5,323 nt of DNA from positions 1,414 to 6,736 of the forward strand of contig DMKW01000051.1 of the NCBI GenBank assembly GCA_003454135.1, given 5' to 3'. Within the stretch, counting starts at the first letter, position 1; each line of letters opens with the position of its first letter. The translations under genes and the position numbers were made by a program. This DNA is from Microbacteriaceae bacterium. Lineage in GTDB: Bacteria > Actinomycetota > Actinomycetes > Actinomycetales > Microbacteriaceae. Shown here piece by piece: positions 1-5,323 of this stretch. The notes under the pieces are model-generated. The model was given only the letters and a program-made list of their open reading frames with translations, was not told where the DNA came from and searched no databases.

Positions 1-72
1 GGGTGGGATGACGCAGGGCGGCCTGGGTGGGATGACGCGGGGCGGCCTGCGCGGGATGACGCGGGACCCGCC
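1..72. repeat. 24-bp tandem repeat (minisatellite), at least three units
   Basis: Units lie at 1-24, 25-48 and 49-72. The first two differ at a single base (A or G at unit position 15). The third is degenerate, matching about 17 of 24 positions. All three keep the core GGGATGACGC. The array starts at the window edge, so more units may lie to the left. It sits just downstream of the cytochrome c operon's last stop codon, in the 96-base space to the left of that gene. The period is a multiple of three, so both strands look weakly coding (Gly-Met-Thr-Arg-Gly repeats on the plus strand). That frame later runs antisense through ccsB and has no recognisable protein, so I treat the array as noncoding. 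Confidence 0.8.
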
Positions 73-96
73 CACGCGAAACCCGCGCGGTCCGAC

Positions 97-1080
97 CTAC
101 AGCCCGCTGTACGCGTGCAGTCCCTTGAAGAAGAGGTTGACGATCGTGAAGTTGAACATCACGGCGGAGAAGCCGATGATCGCAAGCCAGGCCGAGCGTG
201 AGCCGCGCCATCCGCGGGTCGCTCGCGCGTGGATGTAGCCGGCGAAGATCGTCCAGATGATGAAGGTCCAGACCTCCTTGGTGTCCCAGCCCCAGTAGCG
301 GCCCCACGCGTGTTCGGCCCAGATCGCGCCCGCCATGAGGGTGAAGGTCCAGAATACGAAGCCGACCACGATCACTCTGTAGGCGAGGTTTTCGAGCTTG
401 ACGGCATCCGGAATCGTGTCGAGAAATTTGAGGCCAGCGAACTTGTTCGCCTCGCGCCGCGCCTGGATAAGCTGCACGAGCGAGAGGCCGGCGCCGATCG
501 CGAAGAACGCCGTGCCGAGCGTCGCGACGAAGACGTGGATCACGAGCCAGTACGACTGCAGCGCCGGCGGCAGGGGCACGACATTGACATAGAAGCCGAC
601 GGTGCCGAACCCGAGCACGATGAGCGCGAAACCGGTGATGTAGGCGCCCAGGAAGCGCAGGTTCTGCCATACCTGCACGACGATGAAGACGCCGACGATG
701 ATGGCGGATGCCGTGAGCGAGAACTCGAACATGTTGGCCCACGGCACGCGGTGCGCCGCCACCCCGCGCAGCACGGTTCCGGAGACATGCAACAGCCAGC
801 CGAGGATCGTGAGTGCGTACGCGACCCGCTCGAACCGGCCGGACGGGCGTTGGGATGCGGGTGGCGCCGACGGGACGGCTGGCCGCTCGAGCGTCGCCGT
901 CGTGCCGCCGGCGCTCGAGAGCTTGCCGATCTTCGCGGCCGGTGCCGCAACGAGGGCGGCCGGTGTCTCGGCCGACCGCTTGGCGAGGTCGAGCGTGAAC
1001 GCGATGAACGCGAAGAGGTAGACGGCCATCGCCGAGTAGATCGCGACGAGCGAGTAAGACGCCAGGGTTTCGGTGGTCAC
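97..1080 (-). CDS. ccsB: Cytochrome c biogenesis protein CcsB (ResC/CcsA-type, WWD heme-handling subunit)
   Basis: This is the channel and heme-handling subunit of the System II cytochrome c synthase. With ResB it moves heme to the outer face of the membrane and attaches it to the CXXCH motif of apocytochrome c. The protein has 327 residues with about eight predicted membrane segments (near 8-30, 84-104, 115-138, 143-165, 178-204, 234-255, 269-286 and 298-318). The WWD signature is WGWDTKEVW at 263-271 (family form WGWDPKE). The expected heme-ligand histidines are visible: H182 in SYWLVIHV before the WWD motif, H284 in GYIHAR, and H322 in GLHAYSG near the C-terminus. Their spacing fits that known for CcsBA. 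Residues 33-82 are an Ala/Pro-rich linker between the first and second membrane segments. The start is GTG in a GTGA overlap of 4 nt with the resB stop. No clear ribosome binding site precedes it, so translational coupling is likely. Last gene of the operon. Confidence 0.95.
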   Translation of the reverse strand: MTTETLASYSLVAIYSAMAVYLFAFIAFTLDLAKRSAETPAALVAAPAAKIGKLSSAGGTTATLERPAVPSAPPASQRPSGRFERVAYALTILGWLLHVSGTVLRGVAAHRVPWANMFEFSLTASAIIVGVFIVVQVWQNLRFLGAYITGFALIVLGFGTVGFYVNVVPLPPALQSYWLVIHVFVATLGTAFFAIGAGLSLVQLIQARREANKFAGLKFLDTIPDAVKLENLAYRVIVVGFVFWTFTLMAGAIWAEHAWGRYWGWDTKEVWTFIIWTIFAGYIHARATRGWRGSRSAWLAIIGFSAVMFNFTIVNLFFKGLHAYSGL

Positions 1081-2777
1081 GATGTCAGCTTAAGCCCGAG
1101 CCGCCGGGAGTGCCGTTCGGCGATGTCGGCCACTGCCGTCTCGAGTCCGGGGTCTTCACCCCGGGCGAGGCCGGCGTACTCGAGGCGAATGCTCCCATCC
1201 TGCTGCTCGATCGCCTTCACCCACACGCGGCGTCGCGGAATGAAGAGCGAGGTCAGCAGGCCGGCGAGCACGCAGATGGCGAAAAACAGCACCCAGCCCT
1301 GGGTCGGGTCCCGATGCACATCGAGCGACGCGAAGCGGGGCACGCTCTGCTCGAGGTTGTTCGGGGAGGACCTGGGCGCCGTGTTGTCGAACGTGATCGA
1401 GCCGAGGCCACCGGGAATCTGGGTCGTTTCGCCCGGCTTGAGCCGCAGCGCGCTCGTGCGTGAGGCGGCGCCGGGTCCGGCGATCTCGGTCATCTTGTCG
1501 GTGTCGAGCGAATATACCGACTTGGGCGCACCCTTGTTGATGCCGAGGTCGCCCGTGTACAGCACGAGGGAGAGCATGGGGTTGCGCAGGTCGGGGTGCG
1601 TCGATGCGAAGGTGCCGGCGGAGGTCTTGGACGCGGTCGGGTAGAAGAACGCGCGCATCCCCAGTTGCGTGCTGAGCCCATCCGGAACCTTCACGATTCC
1701 GATGGAGGTGAGGTTGGCGTCCTGCGGCAGGAACGGCACGGCCTCGGAGAAGACGACCTTGCCATCCGGGTCGCGCACCGTGACCGACGGCGCGTAGCCG
1801 TTGCCGAGCAGGTAGATCTCGTTGCCCCCGATGCGCAGGGGGTCGTTGACCTTGATCACGGCCTTGGTGGGCGTGCCCGCCTCGTCGTATGTCGTGACGT
1901 TCGCCGTGTAGTCGATCGGCTGGCCGTAGGCGTTGAGGTTCTGTTCCTCGTATTTCGCCGTGAACTTGTTGAGGATGAGGCGGTACGGCACGAGGGCCGA
2001 GTCGGTGAAGAAGCGCCCGGGGCTGAACGAGTCGTAGGTGAGGCGCACGTTGGCGAAGGCCTGGCCGGTCACGAGCACCTTCTGGCCCGTGTAGCCGAAG
2101 CCGCCGCCGATGCCGACGGACAGCAGGATGCCGATGAGCGCGATGTGGAACACGAGGTTGCCGGTCTCGCGCAGGTAGCCGCGCTCGGAGGAGACCGAGA
2201 GCGCCGGTCCGCCCGCGGACTCCGGCCCATCGAAGAGCTTCACCCGGTAGCCGGATTTGCGCAGCATCGCACGCGCCGCCTCGGTGGCCGACGCGGCCGT
2301 GATCGGATTGCCCGCGGCATCCGTCTGGTTCGGCGCGACCTCGAATGCGCTGAACGCCCCGAGGCGTTCGAGGCGCGCCGGGGTCTTGGGCGGCGGGGAG
2401 GCGAGCGCCTTCGCGTGGAAAATCGTGCGCGGGATCACGCACCCGATGAGCGAGATGAAGAGCAGCAGGTAGATGGCCGAGAACCACGCCGACGTGTACA
2501 CGTCGAAGAGCTGGAGCTTGTCGAGCGCGGGCGCGAGGCCCTTGTTGTTGCTGAAATAGAGTGTGACGCCGTTCGGGTCGGAACTGCGCTGCGGAAAGAG
2601 CGAGCCCGGCACTGCCGCGATCGCGAGCAGCAGCAGCAGGAAGAGCGCCGTGCGCATGCTCGTGAGCTGGCGCCAGAAGAACCGCAGGTACCCGATGGGG
2701 CCGAGCCTGGGCTGGGCGACGCCGTCGCCCCTGGGGCTCGGGGCCGGTGAATCGATGTGGTCAGATGGGCGAGACAA
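1077..2777 (-). CDS. resB: Cytochrome c biogenesis protein ResB (Ccs1 family)
   Basis: ResB partners CcsB in the System II heme lyase at the outer face of the cytoplasmic membrane. The protein has 566 residues. Membrane segments lie near 43-62, 98-117, 207-226 and 493-514, and a large extracytoplasmic domain (about 227-492) separates the last two, which is the standard ResB layout. The family-typical N-terminal stretch LRFFWRQLTSMRTALFLLLL is at 31-50. H211 in NLVFHIALIG, in the third membrane segment, is a plausible heme ligand by analogy with Ccs1/CcsBA. A short cytoplasmic tail (515-566) follows. The start is chosen as TTG at 2777. An in-frame stop lies four codons upstream, and the next in-frame ATG (M41) would cut off the conserved N-terminal stretch. 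The TTG overlaps the end of ccdA by 17 nt and has no evident ribosome binding site, so the exact start is the least certain part. The stop overlaps ccsB by 4 nt. Confidence 0.93.
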   Translation of the reverse strand: MSRPSDHIDSPAPSPRGDGVAQPRLGPIGYLRFFWRQLTSMRTALFLLLLLAIAAVPGSLFPQRSSDPNGVTLYFSNNKGLAPALDKLQLFDVYTSAWFSAIYLLLFISLIGCVIPRTIFHAKALASPPPKTPARLERLGAFSAFEVAPNQTDAAGNPITAASATEAARAMLRKSGYRVKLFDGPESAGGPALSVSSERGYLRETGNLVFHIALIGILLSVGIGGGFGYTGQKVLVTGQAFANVRLTYDSFSPGRFFTDSALVPYRLILNKFTAKYEEQNLNAYGQPIDYTANVTTYDEAGTPTKAVIKVNDPLRIGGNEIYLLGNGYAPSVTVRDPDGKVVFSEAVPFLPQDANLTSIGIVKVPDGLSTQLGMRAFFYPTASKTSAGTFASTHPDLRNPMLSLVLYTGDLGINKGAPKSVYSLDTDKMTEIAGPGAASRTSALRLKPGETTQIPGGLGSITFDNTAPRSSPNNLEQSVPRFASLDVHRDPTQGWVLFFAICVLAGLLTSLFIPRRRVWVKAIEQQDGSIRLEYAGLARGEDPGLETAVADIAERHSRRLGLKLTS

Positions 2778-3501
2778 AGCTGCCGATCACCGCCCCGAGG
2801 TTGGAGACGATGACGCGCCAGAGACCGGAGACCATGAGCACGCCGATGGCGATGAGCAGCACTCCGCCGATCACGTTGATGAGCCGGATGTGCCGCTTGA
2901 GCCACGCGACGGCCCCGGTGACCCAGCTGAGCCCGAGAGCCACGAGCAGGAAGGGGATGCCGAGGCCGAGGCAGTAGAGCACGCCGAGCAGCACACCCCG
3001 CCAAACATTGCCGCTGCCGGCGCTCAGCACGAAGACGGCGGTGAGCGTGGGACCGATGCACGGCGTCCAGCCGAGCCCGAACACGATGCCGAGCAACGGC
3101 GCACCACCGAGGCCGGTCGCCACCCGCCACTCGGGTTTGAACGAACGCTGCATGAAGCTGAACTGGCCGATGAATACGAGGCCCATCACGATCATGAGCA
3201 CCCCGGCGATGCGGGTGATGAGGTCGATCCAGGGCACGAGCAGGGCACCGGCAGCGGCGAAGAGGAGGTTGATCGTGACGAAGACGAGACTGAACCCGAG
3301 CACGAAGAGCGACACTCCGAGCAGCAGCCGGCCGCGCTCGCGCTTCTCCGGGGTTCCGGCGAAACCGCCGACATAGGCGAGGTACCCCGGCACCAGGGGA
3401 AGCACGCACGGCGACGCGAAGGCGACGACGCCAGCGGCGAGGGCGATCGGCATCGCGAGCAGCAGGTTTCCGCCGAACACAATGTCGGTGATCGAGCTCA
3501 C
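2761..3501 (-). CDS. ccdA: Thiol-disulfide electron transporter CcdA (DsbD-like membrane protein)
   Basis: CcdA carries electrons from cytoplasmic thioredoxin through the membrane to extracytoplasmic thiol reductases, here the ResA-like neighbour. The protein has 246 residues, normal for CcdA, with six predicted membrane segments (about 16-38, 59-80, 92-112, 133-155, 169-190 and 208-228). The two redox cysteines are in the expected places: C32 in ASPCVLPLVPGY of segment 1 and C148 in GWTPCIGP of segment 4. A third cysteine, C177, lies in segment 5 and is not a family hallmark. The start is GTG at 3501, whose G is the last base of the resA TAG stop (TAGTG, 1-nt overlap). A GAGG ribosome binding site lies 7 nt upstream. 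The reading frame stays open much further upstream (to 4176), but that part is antisense-like shadow under resA with no CcdA similarity. Confidence 0.95.
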   Translation of the reverse strand: MSSITDIVFGGNLLLAMPIALAAGVVAFASPCVLPLVPGYLAYVGGFAGTPEKRERGRLLLGVSLFVLGFSLVFVTINLLFAAAGALLVPWIDLITRIAGVLMIVMGLVFIGQFSFMQRSFKPEWRVATGLGGAPLLGIVFGLGWTPCIGPTLTAVFVLSAGSGNVWRGVLLGVLYCLGLGIPFLLVALGLSWVTGAVAWLKRHIRLINVIGGVLLIAIGVLMVSGLWRVIVSNLGAVIGSFVSPI

Positions 3502-4097
3502 TACTTCGCCTCGGCGGCGGTGTCTGAGATGAGGGTGTTGAGGATGGATGCCGACTCGAGTTCGCCGACGATGCGCGCGGCGATCCTGCCCTTCGCATCG
3601 AGCACAAAGGTCGTGGGCACGGCGCTCGCTGCGACGGCGCCGCTGAACGCGATGCGTGCCGCCCCGCTGTCGACGTCGAGCACGGAGGGGTACGTCACAC
3701 CGTACGTCTTCTCGAACGACAGGGCCGCATCGGCCTGGTCGGAGATGTTGACGCCGACGAACGTCACGCCCTTGTCCTGGTACTTCTCGTACAACCCCTC
3801 GAGGATGGGCGCCTCGGCCCGGCAGGGCGCGCAGCTCGCGTACCAGAAATTGACGACCACGACCTGGCCCCGGTAGCCCTTGAGAGAGAAGGGCATCCCG
3901 TCGATGGTCTTCGACGAAAAGTCGAGCTGCTTCTGGCGATCGGCCGGCTTCACGAGCACCGGGAGCCCGGAGTCGTTGGTGTAGTCGGTGCCGCCGCCAC
4001 TGCCGTAGTCGGCGGCGAGCTTGTCGTTCGAGCTGCAGCCGCTCAGGAGAATGGCCGCCGCGAGACCGAGCGCGACGACGGATAGCCGCCCCCTCAT
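3501..4097 (-). CDS. resA: TlpA/ResA-family thiol-disulfide oxidoreductase lipoprotein
   Basis: This is a membrane-anchored thioredoxin-fold reductase. It is expected to reduce the heme-binding cysteines of apocytochrome c outside the membrane, recharged by CcdA. The protein has 198 residues. It begins with a lipoprotein signal peptide: basic n-region MRGR, hydrophobic stretch 6-18, and lipobox LSGC ending at C21, the predicted lipidated cysteine. A Gly/Ser-rich flexible segment follows (about 22-45). The thioredoxin-like domain spans about 55-190, with the active site WYASCAPC (C89, C92) and the cis-proline in AVPTTFVLD at P161. The ATG start is supported by GGAG 4 nt upstream, and ATGA overlaps the stop of the preceding phosphatase gene by 4 nt. 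A general TlpA-like reductase with other clients is possible, but the operon setting favours the cytochrome c role. Confidence 0.93.
   Translation of the reverse strand: MRGRLSVVALGLAAAILLSGCSSNDKLAADYGSGGGTDYTNDSGLPVLVKPADRQKQLDFSSKTIDGMPFSLKGYRGQVVVVNFWYASCAPCRAEAPILEGLYEKYQDKGVTFVGVNISDQADAALSFEKTYGVTYPSVLDVDSGAARIAFSGAVAASAVPTTFVLDAKGRIAARIVGELESASILNTLISDTAAEAK
3509..3512 (-). promoter_or_regulatory. Ribosome binding site of ccdA (GAGG)
   Basis: GAGG on the minus strand lies 7 nt before the GTG of ccdA, inside the 3' end of resA. It decides for the GTG that shares a base with the resA stop, over the much longer open frame upstream. Confidence 0.6.
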
Positions 4098-4732
4098 ACC
4101 GCTCCGAGGTCGATCGACTGGGCGAGAAGCTCCGCCGCCGGGTCCTGGTAGCCGACCTCGACGAACCGATCACCACGCTTCTCGATCGTCGTGATGCTCG
4201 AGAGGTGGCAGCGGCGCTTGCGCGGGTCGTGGAAGAGCTTCTTGCCTGCGAGGGAGCGCTGCACCATGACGATCGGCATCTGGTGGCTCACCATCACGAT
4301 CTCGCCGCCGTCCACGGAATCCCACGTTTCGTTCATGGCGGCGAGCATGCGCGCGGCGACGCTCACATACGGCTCGCCCCAGCTCGGCCTCCAGGGGTTG
4401 ATGATCCACGGCCACGCCCGGGGCTTGGTGAGCACCCGGGGACCGAACTCGAAGCTGCCGCCCTCGAACCTGTTGAGCGGTTCGATGAGTCGCTCATCGG
4501 TGACGATGTCGAGCCCGAAGGCATCCGCCCACGGCTTTGCAGACTCCTGGGCGCGTTGAAGGGGGCTCGAATGGAGTTTCACGATCGGATGCCCCTGCAG
4601 GTTGGCGGCGGCCGCCGCGGCCATCTTGTGCCCGAGTTCGGAAAGGTGGTAGCCCGGAAGCCGCCCGTAGAGGATGCCCTCTGGGTTGTACACCTCGCCG
4701 TGACGGACGAGATGGATCTGGGTTGCTGCCAC
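4094..4732 (-). CDS. Histidine phosphatase family protein (phosphoglycerate mutase-like)
   Basis: A soluble cytoplasmic member of the histidine phosphatase (phosphoglycerate mutase-like) superfamily; the substrate is unknown. The protein has 212 residues. The catalytic signature VRHGE is at 9-13, with H11 the expected phospho-accepting histidine. The second conserved arginine is R60 in SSPLQRAQESA. An acidic residue, E84, lies in the usual middle position (LIEPLNRFEGG). The second catalytic histidine is H150 in VSHQMP. It is more likely a phosphatase than a glycolytic mutase, because the specific mutase insertions are absent. The GTG start at 4732 places the signature at the usual distance from the N-terminus. 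No AGGAGG-like site precedes it, but a TAGACT hexamer lies 6 nt upstream, suggesting a leaderless message. It is first in the operon, as Rv0525 is in the equivalent M. tuberculosis block. A direct link to heme or cytochrome c is inferred only from this conserved position. Confidence 0.9.
   Translation of the reverse strand: MAATQIHLVRHGEVYNPEGILYGRLPGYHLSELGHKMAAAAAANLQGHPIVKLHSSPLQRAQESAKPWADAFGLDIVTDERLIEPLNRFEGGSFEFGPRVLTKPRAWPWIINPWRPSWGEPYVSVAARMLAAMNETWDSVDGGEIVMVSHQMPIVMVQRSLAGKKLFHDPRKRRCHLSSITTIEKRGDRFVEVGYQDPAAELLAQSIDLGAV
4102..4105 (-). promoter_or_regulatory. Ribosome binding site of resA (GGAG)
   Basis: GGAG on the minus strand lies 4 nt before the ATG of resA, inside the last codons of the phosphatase gene. 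It supports the ATG start that places the lipoprotein signal at the extreme N-terminus. Confidence 0.55.
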
Positions 4733-4738
4733 CGCCCC

Positions 4739-4744
4739 AGTCTA
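4739..4744 (-). promoter_or_regulatory. Candidate -10 element (TAGACT) of the cytochrome c operon
   Basis: On the minus strand TAGACT fits the actinobacterial TANNNT -10 pattern and is followed by 6 nt and then the GTG start of the phosphatase gene. That spacing would place the transcription start at or next to the start codon, giving a leaderless mRNA. No convincing -35 box is visible 16-19 nt upstream. The call rests on position and hexamer alone. Confidence 0.45.
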
Positions 4745-4804
4745 CGTTTGGCTTCGCTGCCAGATTCCCGTGAAGCCGCCCAGCGCCCCGGTGCCCGTGC
4801 ACCG

Positions 4805-4846
4805 TTGTCGGGTTTGTGCCCGCGCGAGGGAGCACAGTGCCGACAA
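4805..4846. repeat. Imperfect inverted repeat between divergent starts
   Basis: The outer arms TTGTCGG (4805-4811) and CCGACAA (4840-4846) are perfect complements. Inside them TGTGC (4815-4819) pairs with GCACA (4832-4836), and CC (4820-4821) pairs with GG (4829-4830) across a single bulged A. A three-base mismatch or wobble patch separates the outer and inner stems. No T-run follows on either strand, so it is not a typical intrinsic terminator. It could be an operator for a dimeric regulator or a chance structure in GC-rich DNA. Confidence 0.45.
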
Positions 4847-4890
4847 AGGGGCACAGAATCCTCGCGATCGGGCCGGCACGGCATCCCGGC

Positions 4891-4896
4891 TAAACT
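4891..4896 (+). promoter_or_regulatory. Candidate -10 element (TAAACT) of aspS
   Basis: TAAACT fits the TANNNT pattern and is one of the few A/T-rich stretches in this spacer. Eight nt separate it from the GTG start of aspS, so transcription would begin at or within about two bases of the start codon. No good -35 hexamer is visible at the usual distance. The overlapping GAGGA at 4898-4902 is only 2 nt from GTG and would probably lie at the extreme 5' end of the message or outside it. Confidence 0.45.
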
Positions 4897-4904
4897 CGAG
4901 GACC

Positions 4905-5323
<419 letters not shown>

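Noticed and set aside
60..87. Possible terminator hairpin after ccsB (CGCGGG at 60-65 pairing with CCCGCG at 82-87)
   Set aside because: Only 6 bp with a 16-nt loop and no T-run on the minus strand. Such pairings are common by chance in DNA this GC-rich, so I do not call a terminator.
8..238. Small plus-strand frame across the tandem repeat with Gly-Met-Thr-Arg repeats
   Set aside because: The repeat period of 24 keeps the frame open by chance. The rest lies antisense to the 3' end of ccsB and resembles no protein.
229..1644. Long plus-strand open frame (471 codons) antisense to ccsB and resB
   Set aside because: Its translation is rich in Arg, Glu, Asp and Gly with no recognisable domain, as expected opposite a high-GC gene. 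It straddles the ccsB-resB junction and both minus-strand genes carry clear family motifs.
1596..2750. Plus-strand open frame antisense to resB
   Set aside because: Low-complexity Arg/Glu/Val-rich translation, fully opposite resB, with no domain or ribosome binding site argument. A shadow of GC-biased codon positions.
2657..2777. Alternative resB start at the ATG of M41
   Set aside because: It would delete the conserved residues just before the first membrane segment and has no Shine-Dalgarno sequence. TTG at 2777 keeps them and overlaps ccdA as the other junctions overlap.
2563..3876. Plus-strand open frame antisense to ccdA and resA
   Set aside because: The Glu/His/Asp-rich translation has no protein family features and spans gene boundaries. 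The minus strand holds intact CcdA and ResA active sites.
3502..4176. N-terminal extension of ccdA in the same frame, possible fusion
   Set aside because: The extension reads as Arg-rich nonsense under resA, whereas resA itself has a lipobox, CXXC and cis-Pro in another frame. GTG at 3501 with GAGG upstream gives a normal-length CcdA.

Overview
The window reads as a chromosomal segment of a high-GC Gram-positive bacterium (Actinomycetota). Several things point to Microbacteriaceae: strong G/C preference at third codon positions, GTG and TTG starts, a System II cytochrome c maturation operon with the gene order known from actinobacteria (compare the Mycobacterium tuberculosis Rv0525-Rv0529 block), and a short, archaeal/eukaryotic-type aspartyl-tRNA synthetase N-terminus of the kind I associate with Leifsonia and Microbacterium. 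The family assignment is an inference from memory, not a database search.

Layout. Positions 1-72 hold a 24-bp tandem repeat that runs off the left edge. Positions 97-4732 are one tightly packed minus-strand operon, transcribed from right to left: a histidine phosphatase (phosphoglycerate mutase family), a ResA/TlpA-type thiol-disulfide lipoprotein, CcdA, ResB and CcsB (ResC). Every junction overlaps (4, 1, 17 and 4 nt), so the genes are probably translationally coupled. Positions 4733-4904 are a divergent intergenic region. It has a TANNNT -10-like hexamer close to each GTG start and a 42-nt imperfect inverted repeat between them. From 4905 to the right edge, on the plus strand, is the 5' part of aspS.

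How the genes work together. CcdA passes reducing equivalents across the membrane. The ResA-like lipoprotein uses them to keep the CXXCH cysteines of apocytochrome c reduced. ResB and CcsB form the heme export and attachment complex that makes the two thioether bonds. In actinobacteria the main expected client is the diheme cytochrome c subunit (QcrC) of the bcc-aa3 respiratory supercomplex. The role of the phosphatase at the operon head is unknown. aspS is a divergent translation gene with no evident functional link to the operon.

I see no phage, IS, CRISPR, RNA gene or defence system here. The region is mostly ordinary core genome. The points worth a second look are the divergent start-proximal promoters with the inverted repeat, the AspRS specificity residues, the edge minisatellite, and a recurrent GGATG/CATCC motif.
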